A stretch of DNA of 64,000 nucleotides. Origin: Aphodousia faecalis (lineage in GTDB: Bacteria; Pseudomonadota; Gammaproteobacteria; Burkholderiales; Burkholderiaceae_F). Shown one piece after another: positions 17,809 to 26,390 of this stretch; positions within the stretch are counted from its first letter, which is position 1; each line of letters starts with the position of its first letter. The DNA is taken from positions 1 to 64,000 of the forward strand of contig DVGM01000034.1 of the NCBI GenBank assembly GCA_018712705.1, read 5' to 3'. The position numbers were made by a program, and so were the translations under genes. The notes under the pieces are model-generated. The model saw only the letters and a list, made by a program, of their open reading frames with translations. It ran no database searches and had not been told where the DNA came from.

Positions 17809-18031
17809 AAACGCTATTCCCCGTTGGGAAAAGCCGGATGGCAGTCCGGTTTCCTGTACAGAAAAAGTCATGGTTTTGAATGAAAACTATGAAGAGTTGC
17901 GCTCAATGATTAAAGATGCATTGGAGGACGCTCTAGTGCTCGGATGCTCCGAAAAGCAGGTGCGAGAGAGTTTTCATGCTCTCATTGATGAAATTCAGTC
18001 TGACATCAAAGAATGTCAGCATAATCCTTAG
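17795..18031 (+). CDS. Small hypothetical protein, 78 residues
   Basis: Begins with ATG at 17795 inside the end of the aldolase gene (14-base overlap) and ends four bases into the convergent MFS gene. It has no signal or membrane segment. Visible features are IPRWEKPDGSPVSCTEKVMV near the N-terminus with a single Cys, a probable helix LNENYEELRSMIKDALEDAL, and a second Cys in VLGCSEKQ. Similar short proteins with a VSCTEK motif seem to occur in other betaproteobacteria, from memory only. The overlap suggests co-translation with the aldolase. Function unknown. Confidence 0.7.
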   Translation: MDNSKNAIPRWEKPDGSPVSCTEKVMVLNENYEELRSMIKDALEDALVLGCSEKQVRESFHALIDEIQSDIKECQHNP

Positions 18032-19215
18032 TTTTCTGGTGTTTTACTGATCAATAGCCAAAGAGCAATCAAAGCGCATAATGCGGCGGTAGCGTAAAAG
18101 CTTTCAAAGTATTGGCCGAACGTATTGTGAATAACGCCAAAAATGAGTGGCAGAAAAATAGCGCCGGCAAAGGTGAAAAAGAGCGTGCCGCCGATGGCTA
18201 CCCCAGCTTTCCCTTCCGGAGCGATTCTGGCGACATGAGCTAAGTAGACTCCATTCCAGCCGATGGCTGAGCCACCCAAGCAAAAACATACAGCTAAGAG
18301 CAAAATGGTGGCTGTTTGGGGGCTAAAAAAGCCTACGCTGACAAGCATGGCAGCCATTAAGAAGCCCAACAGCGATAGGGTTAATCTCGGCGAATGAATC
18401 CAGTCAGCAAAAATTCCCCAAAAAAGACGTCCGCACATTCCGCCAATGCTGGCGGCACTCAAAGCCATCCCCGCTAAAACAATCGGAATTGAAATATCTT
18501 CAACCATGAAAGAGACGAGGTAGCTGAATACACACATTTGTGTGCCGTTATAAACGAAGGAAACGATACACATACGGCGCAATCCGGCCTGGGAAGTGAC
18601 CAGCCGCAAAGCGTTTAACACAGTGTGAATACTAAAGCGTGATCGTGGATCAAAGTGATCATCTAAACTGCTTCGGTGATACAAAACAAGTAAAGCGACG
18701 GAAAGCGCAAAAATAGCCATTACGTGAGGGCCAGCCTGCCAGTTATTAGCCCAAAGCGCAACGCTTGGGACAATAAAACCGGCCAAAGCGCTACCTAGAG
18801 GAACGGCGGTTTGTTTGAGGGAGAAAACAAAGCCCATCCGTTCTTTGGGCACTGTATGCGCCAAGATGTCACTCGAAGCCGGGGTGATGGGGCCGTAACT
18901 GAGTCCAAGTAAAAGCCCGCCCAAACAAATACACCAGAAATTCGCTACGGCGCTAAGCATAAGCCCAATGGCTGCCAGAATCAGACAACCTTGAGAAACA
19001 TGGATGCCCCCATAACGGGTGACCATTGTCCCGCCGGCTACAGCGGCAAAGGCTGCACCGATATAAATAAAACAGACGTATGTGCCGATGAAGGAACTGG
19101 ACATTCCAATGGCTGCGGCTACCAGTGGAGCAATAGCCGATAGAGTTACTGTACTGGCTGTGGCGAATGACTGAATCGACATCGTCGAGACGAGCGCCAA
19201 ACGAACAACGGACAT
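18028..19215 (-). CDS. MFS transporter
   Basis: 395 residues with about twelve hydrophobic segments typical of the major facilitator superfamily. The loop after TM2 reads GGTMVTRYGGIHVSQ, and the equivalent loop in the second half is GRLFWGIFADWI. It resembles drug or metabolite carriers with a CynX/NreB-like layout, but no substrate can be assigned. It is convergent with the mtnA group (four-base overlap) and divergent from the lipoprotein gene. Confidence 0.85.
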   Translation of the reverse strand: MSVVRLALVSTMSIQSFATASTVTLSAIAPLVAAAIGMSSSFIGTYVCFIYIGAAFAAVAGGTMVTRYGGIHVSQGCLILAAIGLMLSAVANFWCICLGGLLLGLSYGPITPASSDILAHTVPKERMGFVFSLKQTAVPLGSALAGFIVPSVALWANNWQAGPHVMAIFALSVALLVLYHRSSLDDHFDPRSRFSIHTVLNALRLVTSQAGLRRMCIVSFVYNGTQMCVFSYLVSFMVEDISIPIVLAGMALSAASIGGMCGRLFWGIFADWIHSPRLTLSLLGFLMAAMLVSVGFFSPQTATILLLAVCFCLGGSAIGWNGVYLAHVARIAPEGKAGVAIGGTLFFTFAGAIFLPLIFGVIHNTFGQYFESFYATAALCALIALWLLISKTPEN

Positions 19216-19354
19216 ATCTGTTTACCTATTAAGCAAGATGTTTGTATTGTAATTCAAGGTCTCCAAATACGGTGAGCAAAAAAGCCTGTCGAGTATCTCT
19301 ATCTGTTGGTCTGAATAGGCATACAATCAAGACAGAGGACAAGGAGCAATTTTT

Positions 19355-19864
19355 ATGAAAATATTGAAGACAATTAAAATTTGCGCGCTTTCAATGTCTG
19401 CGCTGATTTTAGCGGGGTGTGCTCATCCTGATTTGATTGATGTCGGTACGCCGGAAAACGCGGTGTTAACCGAACTGGGAATGCCGGACTCAAAGATGAC
19501 TCAGCCTGATGGTAGCTTTATTTTGGTGTATTCCATGCAGCCTTTCGGACAGGAAGTCTATTGGATGCGCTTTGATAAAAATGGGAATTACGTAGGCAAA
19601 GAGAAAACCATGAACGAGGATCATTTCAAATTAGTGATCCCCGGTAAGCACACCAAAGCGGACGTATACCAGATGTTTGGACATTGTGCTCAGGAGTATG
19701 AATTCAAACTCCAAGACCAAACAGCATTCATGTATCGATTCAATGACATCGGCGGTATGGATATGGCTTTTTGGGTGCAGTTTGATTTAAATGGAGTGGT
19801 CACAGAGACCGCTGTCACACAAGATCCCTGGGATCATGACGGCGGATGGTTGTTTAGTCTTTAA
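19355..19864 (+). CDS. Lipoprotein with BamE/SmpA-like repeats
   Basis: 169 residues. The N-terminal signal ends in the lipobox LILAGC, predicting lipid attachment at Cys22. The mature part begins DVGTPENAVLTELGMPDSKM and later has IPGKHTKADVYQMFGHCAQE; both look like the helix–turn–strand pattern of SmpA/OmlA/BamE folds, so the protein may contain two such units. This is a fold-level impression, not a family assignment. It is a single gene with a shared downstream hairpin. Confidence 0.78.
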   Translation: MKILKTIKICALSMSALILAGCAHPDLIDVGTPENAVLTELGMPDSKMTQPDGSFILVYSMQPFGQEVYWMRFDKNGNYVGKEKTMNEDHFKLVIPGKHTKADVYQMFGHCAQEYEFKLQDQTAFMYRFNDIGGMDMAFWVQFDLNGVVTETAVTQDPWDHDGGWLFSL

Positions 19865-19881
19865 TTTAATTTGAAGAGAAA

Positions 19882-19919
19882 AATAACGGGAACCCTCAAA
19901 AAGAGTGGTTCCCGTTATT
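19882..19919. terminator. Shared hairpin between the lipoprotein gene and aspS
   Basis: AATAACGGGAACC and GGTTCCCGTTATT make a perfect 13-bp stem, with an inner CTC/GAG pairing. On the minus strand it runs into TTTTTCTC and would terminate aspS; it may also stop transcripts from the lipoprotein gene. Confidence 0.8.
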
Positions 19920-19941
19920 GATTATGGGCTAACTATTTCAA

Positions 19942-21741
19942 TTAGTCCTTGGCCGGTTGCGGGTTGCGCAAACGAATGTGCAATTCACGCAATTGTTTTT
20001 CATCCACAGGGGCCGGAGCATTCGTCAGCAAGCATTGAGCACGCTGAGTCTTCGGGAATGCAATCACGTCACGAATGGAAGGAGCACCAGCCATAATCGT
20101 CACGATACGGTCAAGACCGAAGGCGATACCGCCATGAGGAGGAGCTCCGTATTGCAGGTTATCAAGCAAGAAGCCGAACTTCGCACGGGCTTCTTCCGGG
20201 CCAATATTCAAAGCGGCAAAAACTTTGCTTTGAATGTCTGCGCGGTGGATACGGATGGAACCGCCACCGATTTCCCAGCCATTGAGCACCATGTCATAGG
20301 CCTGAGCCAAGCACTTGCCGGGATCAGTACTCAACATGTCAACATGGTCGGGGTGAGGCATCGTAAACGGATGGTGGCAAGCAACCCAGCGATGTTCTTC
20401 ATCATCGTATTCAAACATCGGGAAATCGACCACCCAGAGGGCCTTCCAACCTTCTTCATACAAACCATTCGTTTTACCGAATTCGCTGTGACCGATCTTC
20501 AAGCGCAAGGCACCCAAAGAGTCATAGACGATCTTGGCACGGTCGGCACCGAAGAAGATGACGTCGCCGTTTTGAGCGCCCGTTACTTCAAGGATATGAG
20601 CAAGAAGTTCATCGGAGAGGTTCTTCACGATCGGGCTTTGCAAGCCTTCACGGCCCTTTTCCTTTTCGTTAACCTTGATGTAAGCCAAGCCCTTTGCGCC
20701 GTAGATCTTCACAAATTCCGTGTAGGAGTCGATTTCAGAGCGCGGCATGCTGGCAGCGTGAGGCACGTTCATGGCCACAACCTTGCCGTCGGGCAACTCG
20801 GTGGCAGAGCGGAACACCTTAAATTCAGACGTCTTTGCCTGTTCGGTGATTTCACGTAATTCAATACCCTTAATACGTAAATCGGGCTTGTCGGAACCAA
20901 AGCGGGTCATCGCTTCGTGCCAAGACATAACTGGATACGGATCGGGGAGGTCAACATTGATCGTTTCCTTGAAAACGTCACGAATCATGTTTTCCATGAT
21001 GTCGCGAATTTCTTGTTGTGTCAGGAACGATGTCTCAATATCAACCTGCGTAAATTCAGGTTGACGGTCTGCACGAAGGTCTTCGTCACGGAAACACTTC
21101 ACAATTTGGTAGTAACGGTCAAAGCCGGCCACCATCAACAATTGTTTGAACAATTGCGGCGATTGCGGCAGGGCGTAGAAATGGCCGTCATGGACACGGC
21201 TCGGAACCAAGTAGTCGCGAGCGCCTTCTGGAGTGCTGCGTGTCAGCATCGGGGTTTCAATATCAATGAAACCTTGTTTGTCCAAGTGATTGCGAATAGC
21301 CAAAGCAACCTTATAGCGCAATTTTAAATTGCGTTGCATTTGCAAACGACGAAGATCCAAAACGCGATAAGTCAAACGAGTCGTTTCGGAAAGATTTTCA
21401 TCGTCCAAATGGAACGGAGGCGTTTCGGACTTATTGAGGATGGTTAATTCACGGCAAAGTACTTCGACACCGCCGGAAATCAAATCAGGGTTGTGGGTGC
21501 CTTCGGGACGGGCACGCACGAGACCAACCACCTTCAAGCAATATTCATTGCGAACGGCTTCTGCCGTTTTGAAAACTTCAGGGGTATCAGGGTCACAAAC
21601 CACTTGCAAAAGACCTTCGCGGTCACGCAAGTCGATAAAAATGACTCCGCCGTGGTCACGACGACGGTGAGCCCAACCGTAGAGGGTCACCGTTTGACCG
21701 ATGAATTTTTCATTAATGAGACCGGTATATTCGGTACGCAT
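19942..21741 (-). CDS. aspS: Aspartyl-tRNA synthetase
   Basis: 599 residues from ATG at 21741 (MRTEYTGLINEKFIGQTVTL), typical for the bacterial type; twelve further upstream residues are ignored. Order: OB-fold anticodon-binding domain (1–105), class II catalytic core with motif 2 (FRDEDLRADRQPEFTQVDIE), the bacterial GAD insertion (about 290–410) and motif 3 (GIAFGLDRIV). It charges tRNA-Asp. Whether it also misacylates tRNA-Asn, as many bacterial AspRS do, cannot be judged because gatCAB and asnS are outside the window. Confidence 0.97.
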   Translation of the reverse strand: MRTEYTGLINEKFIGQTVTLYGWAHRRRDHGGVIFIDLRDREGLLQVVCDPDTPEVFKTAEAVRNEYCLKVVGLVRARPEGTHNPDLISGGVEVLCRELTILNKSETPPFHLDDENLSETTRLTYRVLDLRRLQMQRNLKLRYKVALAIRNHLDKQGFIDIETPMLTRSTPEGARDYLVPSRVHDGHFYALPQSPQLFKQLLMVAGFDRYYQIVKCFRDEDLRADRQPEFTQVDIETSFLTQQEIRDIMENMIRDVFKETINVDLPDPYPVMSWHEAMTRFGSDKPDLRIKGIELREITEQAKTSEFKVFRSATELPDGKVVAMNVPHAASMPRSEIDSYTEFVKIYGAKGLAYIKVNEKEKGREGLQSPIVKNLSDELLAHILEVTGAQNGDVIFFGADRAKIVYDSLGALRLKIGHSEFGKTNGLYEEGWKALWVVDFPMFEYDDEEHRWVACHHPFTMPHPDHVDMLSTDPGKCLAQAYDMVLNGWEIGGGSIRIHRADIQSKVFAALNIGPEEARAKFGFLLDNLQYGAPPHGGIAFGLDRIVTIMAGAPSIRDVIAFPKTQRAQCLLTNAPAPVDEKQLRELHIRLRNPQPAKD

Positions 21742-21831
21742 AAATGCTCCCAATATATGAAGGGAATGATTTCCCAAATAATCAACCGAAGTATTCTAAT
21801 ATGAAAGCTTCGGCTTTTGTGAGCTTAAGGC

Positions 21832-21870
21832 AAAAACAGTCGGTCGAATGTTTGAGAATTCGACCGACTG
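21832..21870 (-). terminator. Terminator after the EF-G paralogue
   Basis: A 13-bp stem (CAGTCGGTCGAAT / ATTCGACCGACTG) with an eight-base loop, followed by T's on the minus strand, about 20 bases past the stop codon at 21890. Confidence 0.85.
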
Positions 21871-21889
21871 CAAAGCTCAGACGTCAGTA

Positions 21890-23941
21890 TTAATCTTCTT
21901 CGGCCTTGCGTTGATACTTACTGGCCAATTCAGCTTGAACTGAGGCAGGAACCGGTTCGTATGCCAACAATTCAATCGAATAGGTGCCCGCACCTTGTGT
22001 TAAGGCGTTCAGGCGATTAGCGTATCCATCAAGACCGGTGAGCGGCACCCGTCCGGTGATGAGCATCATGCCACCGGTCAGGTTTTCGGTTCCGCTGACT
22101 TGTCCGCGGCGGCTTGCCAAGTCGCCGGCGATGTCGCCCATGCAGGAATCCGGCGCTTCAATTTCGATTCTGACAATCGGCTCAAGCAAAGTGGGCTTAG
22201 CATTGGCCAAAGCATCCAACATCGCTTTTCTGCCGGCAGCGACGAATGCGACTTCCTTACTGTCTACGGGGTGATACTTACCATCGTAAACCGTGACACG
22301 AACGTCATGGATGGGGTAGCCCGCCACGTAGCCGGAATCCAAAACTTCTTGAACACCTTTTTCAACAGCAGGAATGAAGTTGTACGGAATGGCACCGCCC
22401 TTAACCTGATCGACAAACTTGAAACCAGCGCCGCGAGGAAGCGGTTCAACACGAAGGAACACTTCACCAAATTGGCCGGCACCGCCCGTTTGTTTCTTAT
22501 GGCGAGCGTGACCTTCAGCGGGAGCCGCGATTGTTTCACGATAAGGAACGCGAGGAGTGCGTGTTTGAACTTCAAGTTTGAACTGAGAAGCCATGCGTTT
22601 GAGGACAATGCGAAGATGTTGTTCACTCAGACCTCTTAAAACGGTTTCATTCATGACAACGTCATGTTCAACCGCCAAGGTAGGATCTTCGCTAACCATC
22701 TTTTCAAGCACTTCCGACATACGGCTTTCGTCACCGCGTTTAGCGGGGCTGACGGCTAAGCCAAACATCGGTTTCGGGAAGTTCAATTTCTTCATGTAAA
22801 TGCCGCCTTCAATGGAGCTGTCATGAAGAATGCTTCCGTAAACAATATCGTCAACCTTGGCAACGGCACCGATGTAGCCGGGATTCATTTCATCGACTTC
22901 GAGGCCTTCTTTACCTTGAAGCATGATCGGACGAGTAATTTTGAAAGCTTTCTTTCCGTCGTCCACAAAGAGTGTGGAGTCTTTCGTGATGCGGCCTTGA
23001 TGCAGACGGAATAGACCGATCTTGCCAATGTAGGGGTCGTTGACGACCTTGAACACATGGGCCAATACCGGGCGGTTGGCATCCGGGAATGTCATGTATT
23101 CTGAGCCGTCGGCCTTGTAAAAGAGCGGAGCATTAGCTTCTGTCGGATTGGGCAAATGACGGACAAAAACCTTAATCAAGTCACGCATACCAATTAAGTT
23201 TTTAGCCGAGGTAAAGCAAACCGGGATGATGTGACCCAAACGCAAAGCTTTGGTCAACGGAGCGTGCAAACTCTTGGGATCAACGGCCCCCTCTTCCAGG
23301 TAGCGTTCCATCGTCTCGTCGTCCATTTCCACAACACGTTCGACGAAAGCTTGGTGGACACGTTCAACAGAAGCGAAATTGGCTTCACCCTTGTCATTGT
23401 CAAAGCAGTCAATAACGTGAGAACAATCTTTGTTCGGCAAGTTAAGCGGCAGCACTTCGTTTCCGAAAGCTTCACGCAGGTCTAGAACAAGCTTTGCTAA
23501 GTCTACGTCAGGCTGATCAATCTTATTGACAACAATCATGCGGCAGAGGTTGCGTTCTTTGGCCCAGTGCATCATGCGTCTGGTCATCAGTTCAATGCCT
23601 TTTGTGGCATCAACAACCACACAGACGGTTTTTACGGCATCCAGTGCACCCAATGCTTGACCTACACAATCGGGGTACCCCGGGGTATCCAACAAGAAAA
23701 TACGAACAGGCGTGCCATCGTCTTTTTGAGCATTCAGGTGAGCCACAGTCGTACGCAACGAATGTTTGACTTCTTTTTCCATCGGATCAAAGTCACCAAC
23801 GGTGTTGCCTTTTTCAATAGTCCCTACTTCTTTAATGACACCGTTGCGATAAAGCAGTGCTTCCATCAAGGTTGTCTTACCGGTGGAGCCGTGGCCCACC
23901 AAAGCTACAGTACGGATATTCTCAACTGGATATTGACTCAT
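21890..23941 (-). CDS. EF-G-like translational GTPase (EF-G2-type paralogue)
   Basis: 683 residues with the five-domain EF-G layout. G1 is GHGSTGKTT (canonical EF-G has GHIDAGKTT), G3 is DTPGYPD and G4 is NKID. In canonical EF-G, G3 is DTPGHVD and its His positions the hydrolytic water; here that His is Tyr, as in the second EF-G class known from Thermus and others. The gene stands alone rather than in the rpsL–rpsG–fusA–tuf operon, confirming that it is a paralogue. Its role is uncertain: a specialised or slow GTPase acting on ribosomes is likely. Confidence 0.9.
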   Translation of the reverse strand: MSQYPVENIRTVALVGHGSTGKTTLMEALLYRNGVIKEVGTIEKGNTVGDFDPMEKEVKHSLRTTVAHLNAQKDDGTPVRIFLLDTPGYPDCVGQALGALDAVKTVCVVVDATKGIELMTRRMMHWAKERNLCRMIVVNKIDQPDVDLAKLVLDLREAFGNEVLPLNLPNKDCSHVIDCFDNDKGEANFASVERVHQAFVERVVEMDDETMERYLEEGAVDPKSLHAPLTKALRLGHIIPVCFTSAKNLIGMRDLIKVFVRHLPNPTEANAPLFYKADGSEYMTFPDANRPVLAHVFKVVNDPYIGKIGLFRLHQGRITKDSTLFVDDGKKAFKITRPIMLQGKEGLEVDEMNPGYIGAVAKVDDIVYGSILHDSSIEGGIYMKKLNFPKPMFGLAVSPAKRGDESRMSEVLEKMVSEDPTLAVEHDVVMNETVLRGLSEQHLRIVLKRMASQFKLEVQTRTPRVPYRETIAAPAEGHARHKKQTGGAGQFGEVFLRVEPLPRGAGFKFVDQVKGGAIPYNFIPAVEKGVQEVLDSGYVAGYPIHDVRVTVYDGKYHPVDSKEVAFVAAGRKAMLDALANAKPTLLEPIVRIEIEAPDSCMGDIAGDLASRRGQVSGTENLTGGMMLITGRVPLTGLDGYANRLNALTQGAGTYSIELLAYEPVPASVQAELASKYQRKAEED

Positions 23942-24098
23942 AATGATCCCCTTTAATGACTAAATGGAAATGTCAATGGTTCTATTTTGCGCTTTTTCTT
24001 CTACAGTCGTTAAAAGAATGAGAAAGAATTTGACAAAAATCGCGAAAAAATACTGATTTATCAAAAAAAGTCGCTTTTTAGGGGGAAAAGAGCAGCAA

Positions 24099-24785
24099 TT
24101 AATCTTGCTTGCAGAGACGGTAGCCGACGCCCCTTACACTTTCAATGCAAATGTCGTCGCAGTGTAATTGATGAAGTTTGTGGCGGACACTGGAAATGTG
24201 GACATCAATGGCTCTGTCAAATTGTCCGCGAGGACGCCCTAAAACTTTGGGGTAAATTTCATCCTTGCTCACCGGGGCATTCAGGTTGTCGGCCAAAAGA
24301 TCCAAAAGGGTGAATTCCGTGACAGTTAAGGTTAATGGAACGCCGTTAACACTAGCGGTAGCATTTTGTTTGTCAATGCAAAGCGATCCGATGGTGACAG
24401 GGGTGAGAGATTTTAATTTTTCATTTTGTCTGGACTCATTGGCAATCTTGATGGCTTCTAAAATAGAAACCAGGGGGGCTGGAAGCGATAAAAGCTGTTC
24501 CTGAGGCAAACGAAGTGATTTAATCACATCGTTTGAAACACCCTCGTGAATTAAGGCGAGAATATCTAATTCAGGTTTAATGGCCAATAAGTATTCAACA
24601 AACTGAGCATCCTTTTCTTCTTTGATATCAATAACGGCCATGTCGAAATTGTCGTTTTGGCAGTAGTTGAGCGCATCTTGCTGACTGTATGCCGCCCGGA
24701 CTTCATAGTTACAAAAAACTAAGAAGTCTGCGATCAGCGCTTCGAATACCTCGTCATGTAACGATAAAAGAAGATTTAAAGGCAT
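24099..24785 (-). CDS. Atypical OmpR-family response regulator
   Basis: About 228 residues from ATG at 24785; an upstream extension of 29 residues is less likely. The C-terminal half is a clear OmpR/PhoB winged helix (LTLTVTEFTLLDLLADNLNA, FDRAIDVHISSVRHKL, ESVRGVGYRL). The receiver half is degenerate: D53 in VIDIKE is kept, but the N-terminal acidic pair is replaced by LHDE, the conserved Lys is Ala (SLPAPL) and no switch Thr/Ser is evident. It may therefore act without phosphorylation. No sensor kinase is adjacent. It is divergent from the efflux operon at 24981, which it probably controls. Confidence 0.82.
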   Translation of the reverse strand: MPLNLLLSLHDEVFEALIADFLVFCNYEVRAAYSQQDALNYCQNDNFDMAVIDIKEEKDAQFVEYLLAIKPELDILALIHEGVSNDVIKSLRLPQEQLLSLPAPLVSILEAIKIANESRQNEKLKSLTPVTIGSLCIDKQNATASVNGVPLTLTVTEFTLLDLLADNLNAPVSKDEIYPKVLGRPRGQFDRAIDVHISSVRHKLHQLHCDDICIESVRGVGYRLCKQD

Positions 24786-24900
24786 TGAGATAGTACAAAC
24801 ACACTTTAATAAATAAGACCGTAATAATAATGATATTCGAGTATTAAGTTTGCCCCAAGTGCGATTTGCCACTAAGACGATTGCCTTACCTGCAGACAGC

Positions 24901-24925
24901 TTGCAAAAAATTACTCGCTTCGGGA
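24901..24925 (+). promoter_or_regulatory. Motif shared with the sensor-kinase upstream region
   Basis: TTGCAAAAA, then eight bases, then CTTCGGGA. The same two blocks with identical spacing occur at 59351–59375. It lies in the divergent region between the response regulator and the efflux operon, about 60 bases before the latter. TTGCAA could be a −35 element. Regulator unknown. Confidence 0.35.
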
Positions 24926-24980
24926 GATTGTTACAACTTTTTATGGCACACTTTAAACTAAGGTAAAAAGGGGAAAGAAT

Positions 24981-26390
24981 GTGAAAAAGATTCTCACTCT
25001 TGCATTAACAGTGTCATGTGTTGTCGGACTGGCTGGTTGCGCCGTTCAGCCTGTACAGTTGACTGAAGAACAAAGTCGTCTATTGGCCTCAACATGGAGT
25101 TACGGAGAGGGGACGGCAGAGGCAAAGTCGCTCAGGGTGCCTCCTGCTCAATGGTGGTCATCTTGGAAAGATCCGTCACTAAATATGTTGGTGGAAGCGA
25201 CGCTAAAAAACAATACTGACATTGCTCAAGCCCAGGCGAACTTACGTTCGGCGATGGCTAGTCTGACGGCAGCGACTTCGCAACTCTTCCCGACGGCAAC
25301 GTTGGGGGCTGATGGCGCTCGAAACCGTCGAAATAACACCTCTACGGAAAGTTTTGGTGCGGATGCCGCTGCGGCATGGTCTTTTAGTTTTGGCGGTAAG
25401 GATGTTTCTTCAAGACGAGCGGCTCAGGCTAGTGCCTTAGCTTCTGAGTTATCCCTGGAAGACACAAAAAGTGCAATGACAAGTGAAGTGGCGCTCACCT
25501 ATGTCAATTTGCGCCTCGCTCAAAGTCGCTTGGCAATCGCCAGACAAAGTGTCAAATCTTATGAAGAGGCGAAGAATTTAACTCAATGGCGTTATCAGGC
25601 CGGACTTGTATCAGCTACGGACTACGAACAGGCGAACGCCCAATTTGAAAATGCCAAGGCCAGTATCGCCACGAATATGCATAACATTTTGCAGTATGAG
25701 ACCGCCTTATCAAGATTGACCGTTTTGCCGTTGAGCGAAATTCAAAATTTGCCTTCAGCAGATATTCCGACCCCTCCGGGAAAGATTGCGGTTTCTATTC
25801 CTGCAGATGTGATTTCGTTAAGACCTGATGTGTTGGCAGCGCGTGAAACGGTGAGAGCTGCGATGGAAAATGTTCGTGTTGCACAAGCCGATTACTTTCC
25901 GACTTTGTCACTTTCCGGTTCAATAGGTACCGCAGCGGCAACGGTTGGGGCGTTGGGGGCAAGTGGTACCGGAATCGGTGCCTTGGTTGGCGCTTTGTCG
26001 ATGCCTTTTTTGAATTGGGGCGATGTTGTGGCTGGTACTGAGACCCAGAAAGCCAATCTTGACCGTGCGCAGGCTCAATACACGCAAACTTTGGTTGCTG
26101 CTTTAGAAGAAACGGAAAACGCATTATCCGGTATTCGCTCCAGTGCGGCTAAAAAAATGTCCCTTAAAACGGCAACGGAGAGTTCTCAATTGGCCGCCCA
26201 ATTGGCTTTGCAGCAATATTCAAGCGGTTTGGAAGATTATCAAACGGTTCTGACAACGCAACGGTCTTGGCTAACGGCTCAAGATAATGAGGCCAGTAAC
26301 CAAGCGGATTGGGCAATTGCTCATATTGATTTATATCGGGCGCTGGGTGGCGGATGGGTTCCGACTGACCCGAACAATGAGGAAAAATGA
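24981..26390 (+). CDS. Outer-membrane efflux channel lipoprotein, NodT/TolC family
   Basis: 469 residues starting with GTG, preceded by GGGGAAAG. A signal ends with the lipobox VGLAGC, so the channel is lipid-anchored at about Cys20. The two repeated outer-membrane-factor domains are visible, with VPPAQWWSSWKDPSLNMLVE at the start of the first and ISLRPDVLAARETVRAAMEN in the second. It would be the exit duct of a tripartite pump whose adaptor gene overlaps its stop by four bases. Confidence 0.92.
   Translation: MKKILTLALTVSCVVGLAGCAVQPVQLTEEQSRLLASTWSYGEGTAEAKSLRVPPAQWWSSWKDPSLNMLVEATLKNNTDIAQAQANLRSAMASLTAATSQLFPTATLGADGARNRRNNTSTESFGADAAAAWSFSFGGKDVSSRRAAQASALASELSLEDTKSAMTSEVALTYVNLRLAQSRLAIARQSVKSYEEAKNLTQWRYQAGLVSATDYEQANAQFENAKASIATNMHNILQYETALSRLTVLPLSEIQNLPSADIPTPPGKIAVSIPADVISLRPDVLAARETVRAAMENVRVAQADYFPTLSLSGSIGTAAATVGALGASGTGIGALVGALSMPFLNWGDVVAGTETQKANLDRAQAQYTQTLVAALEETENALSGIRSSAAKKMSLKTATESSQLAAQLALQQYSSGLEDYQTVLTTQRSWLTAQDNEASNQADWAIAHIDLYRALGGGWVPTDPNNEEK

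Noticed and set aside
19957..20859. 300-codon plus-strand open frame inside aspS
   Set aside because: Antisense shadow of a conserved gene; no ribosome-binding site or domain.
22100..22639. 179-codon plus-strand frame inside the EF-G paralogue
   Set aside because: Antisense shadow produced by the codon bias of the real gene.
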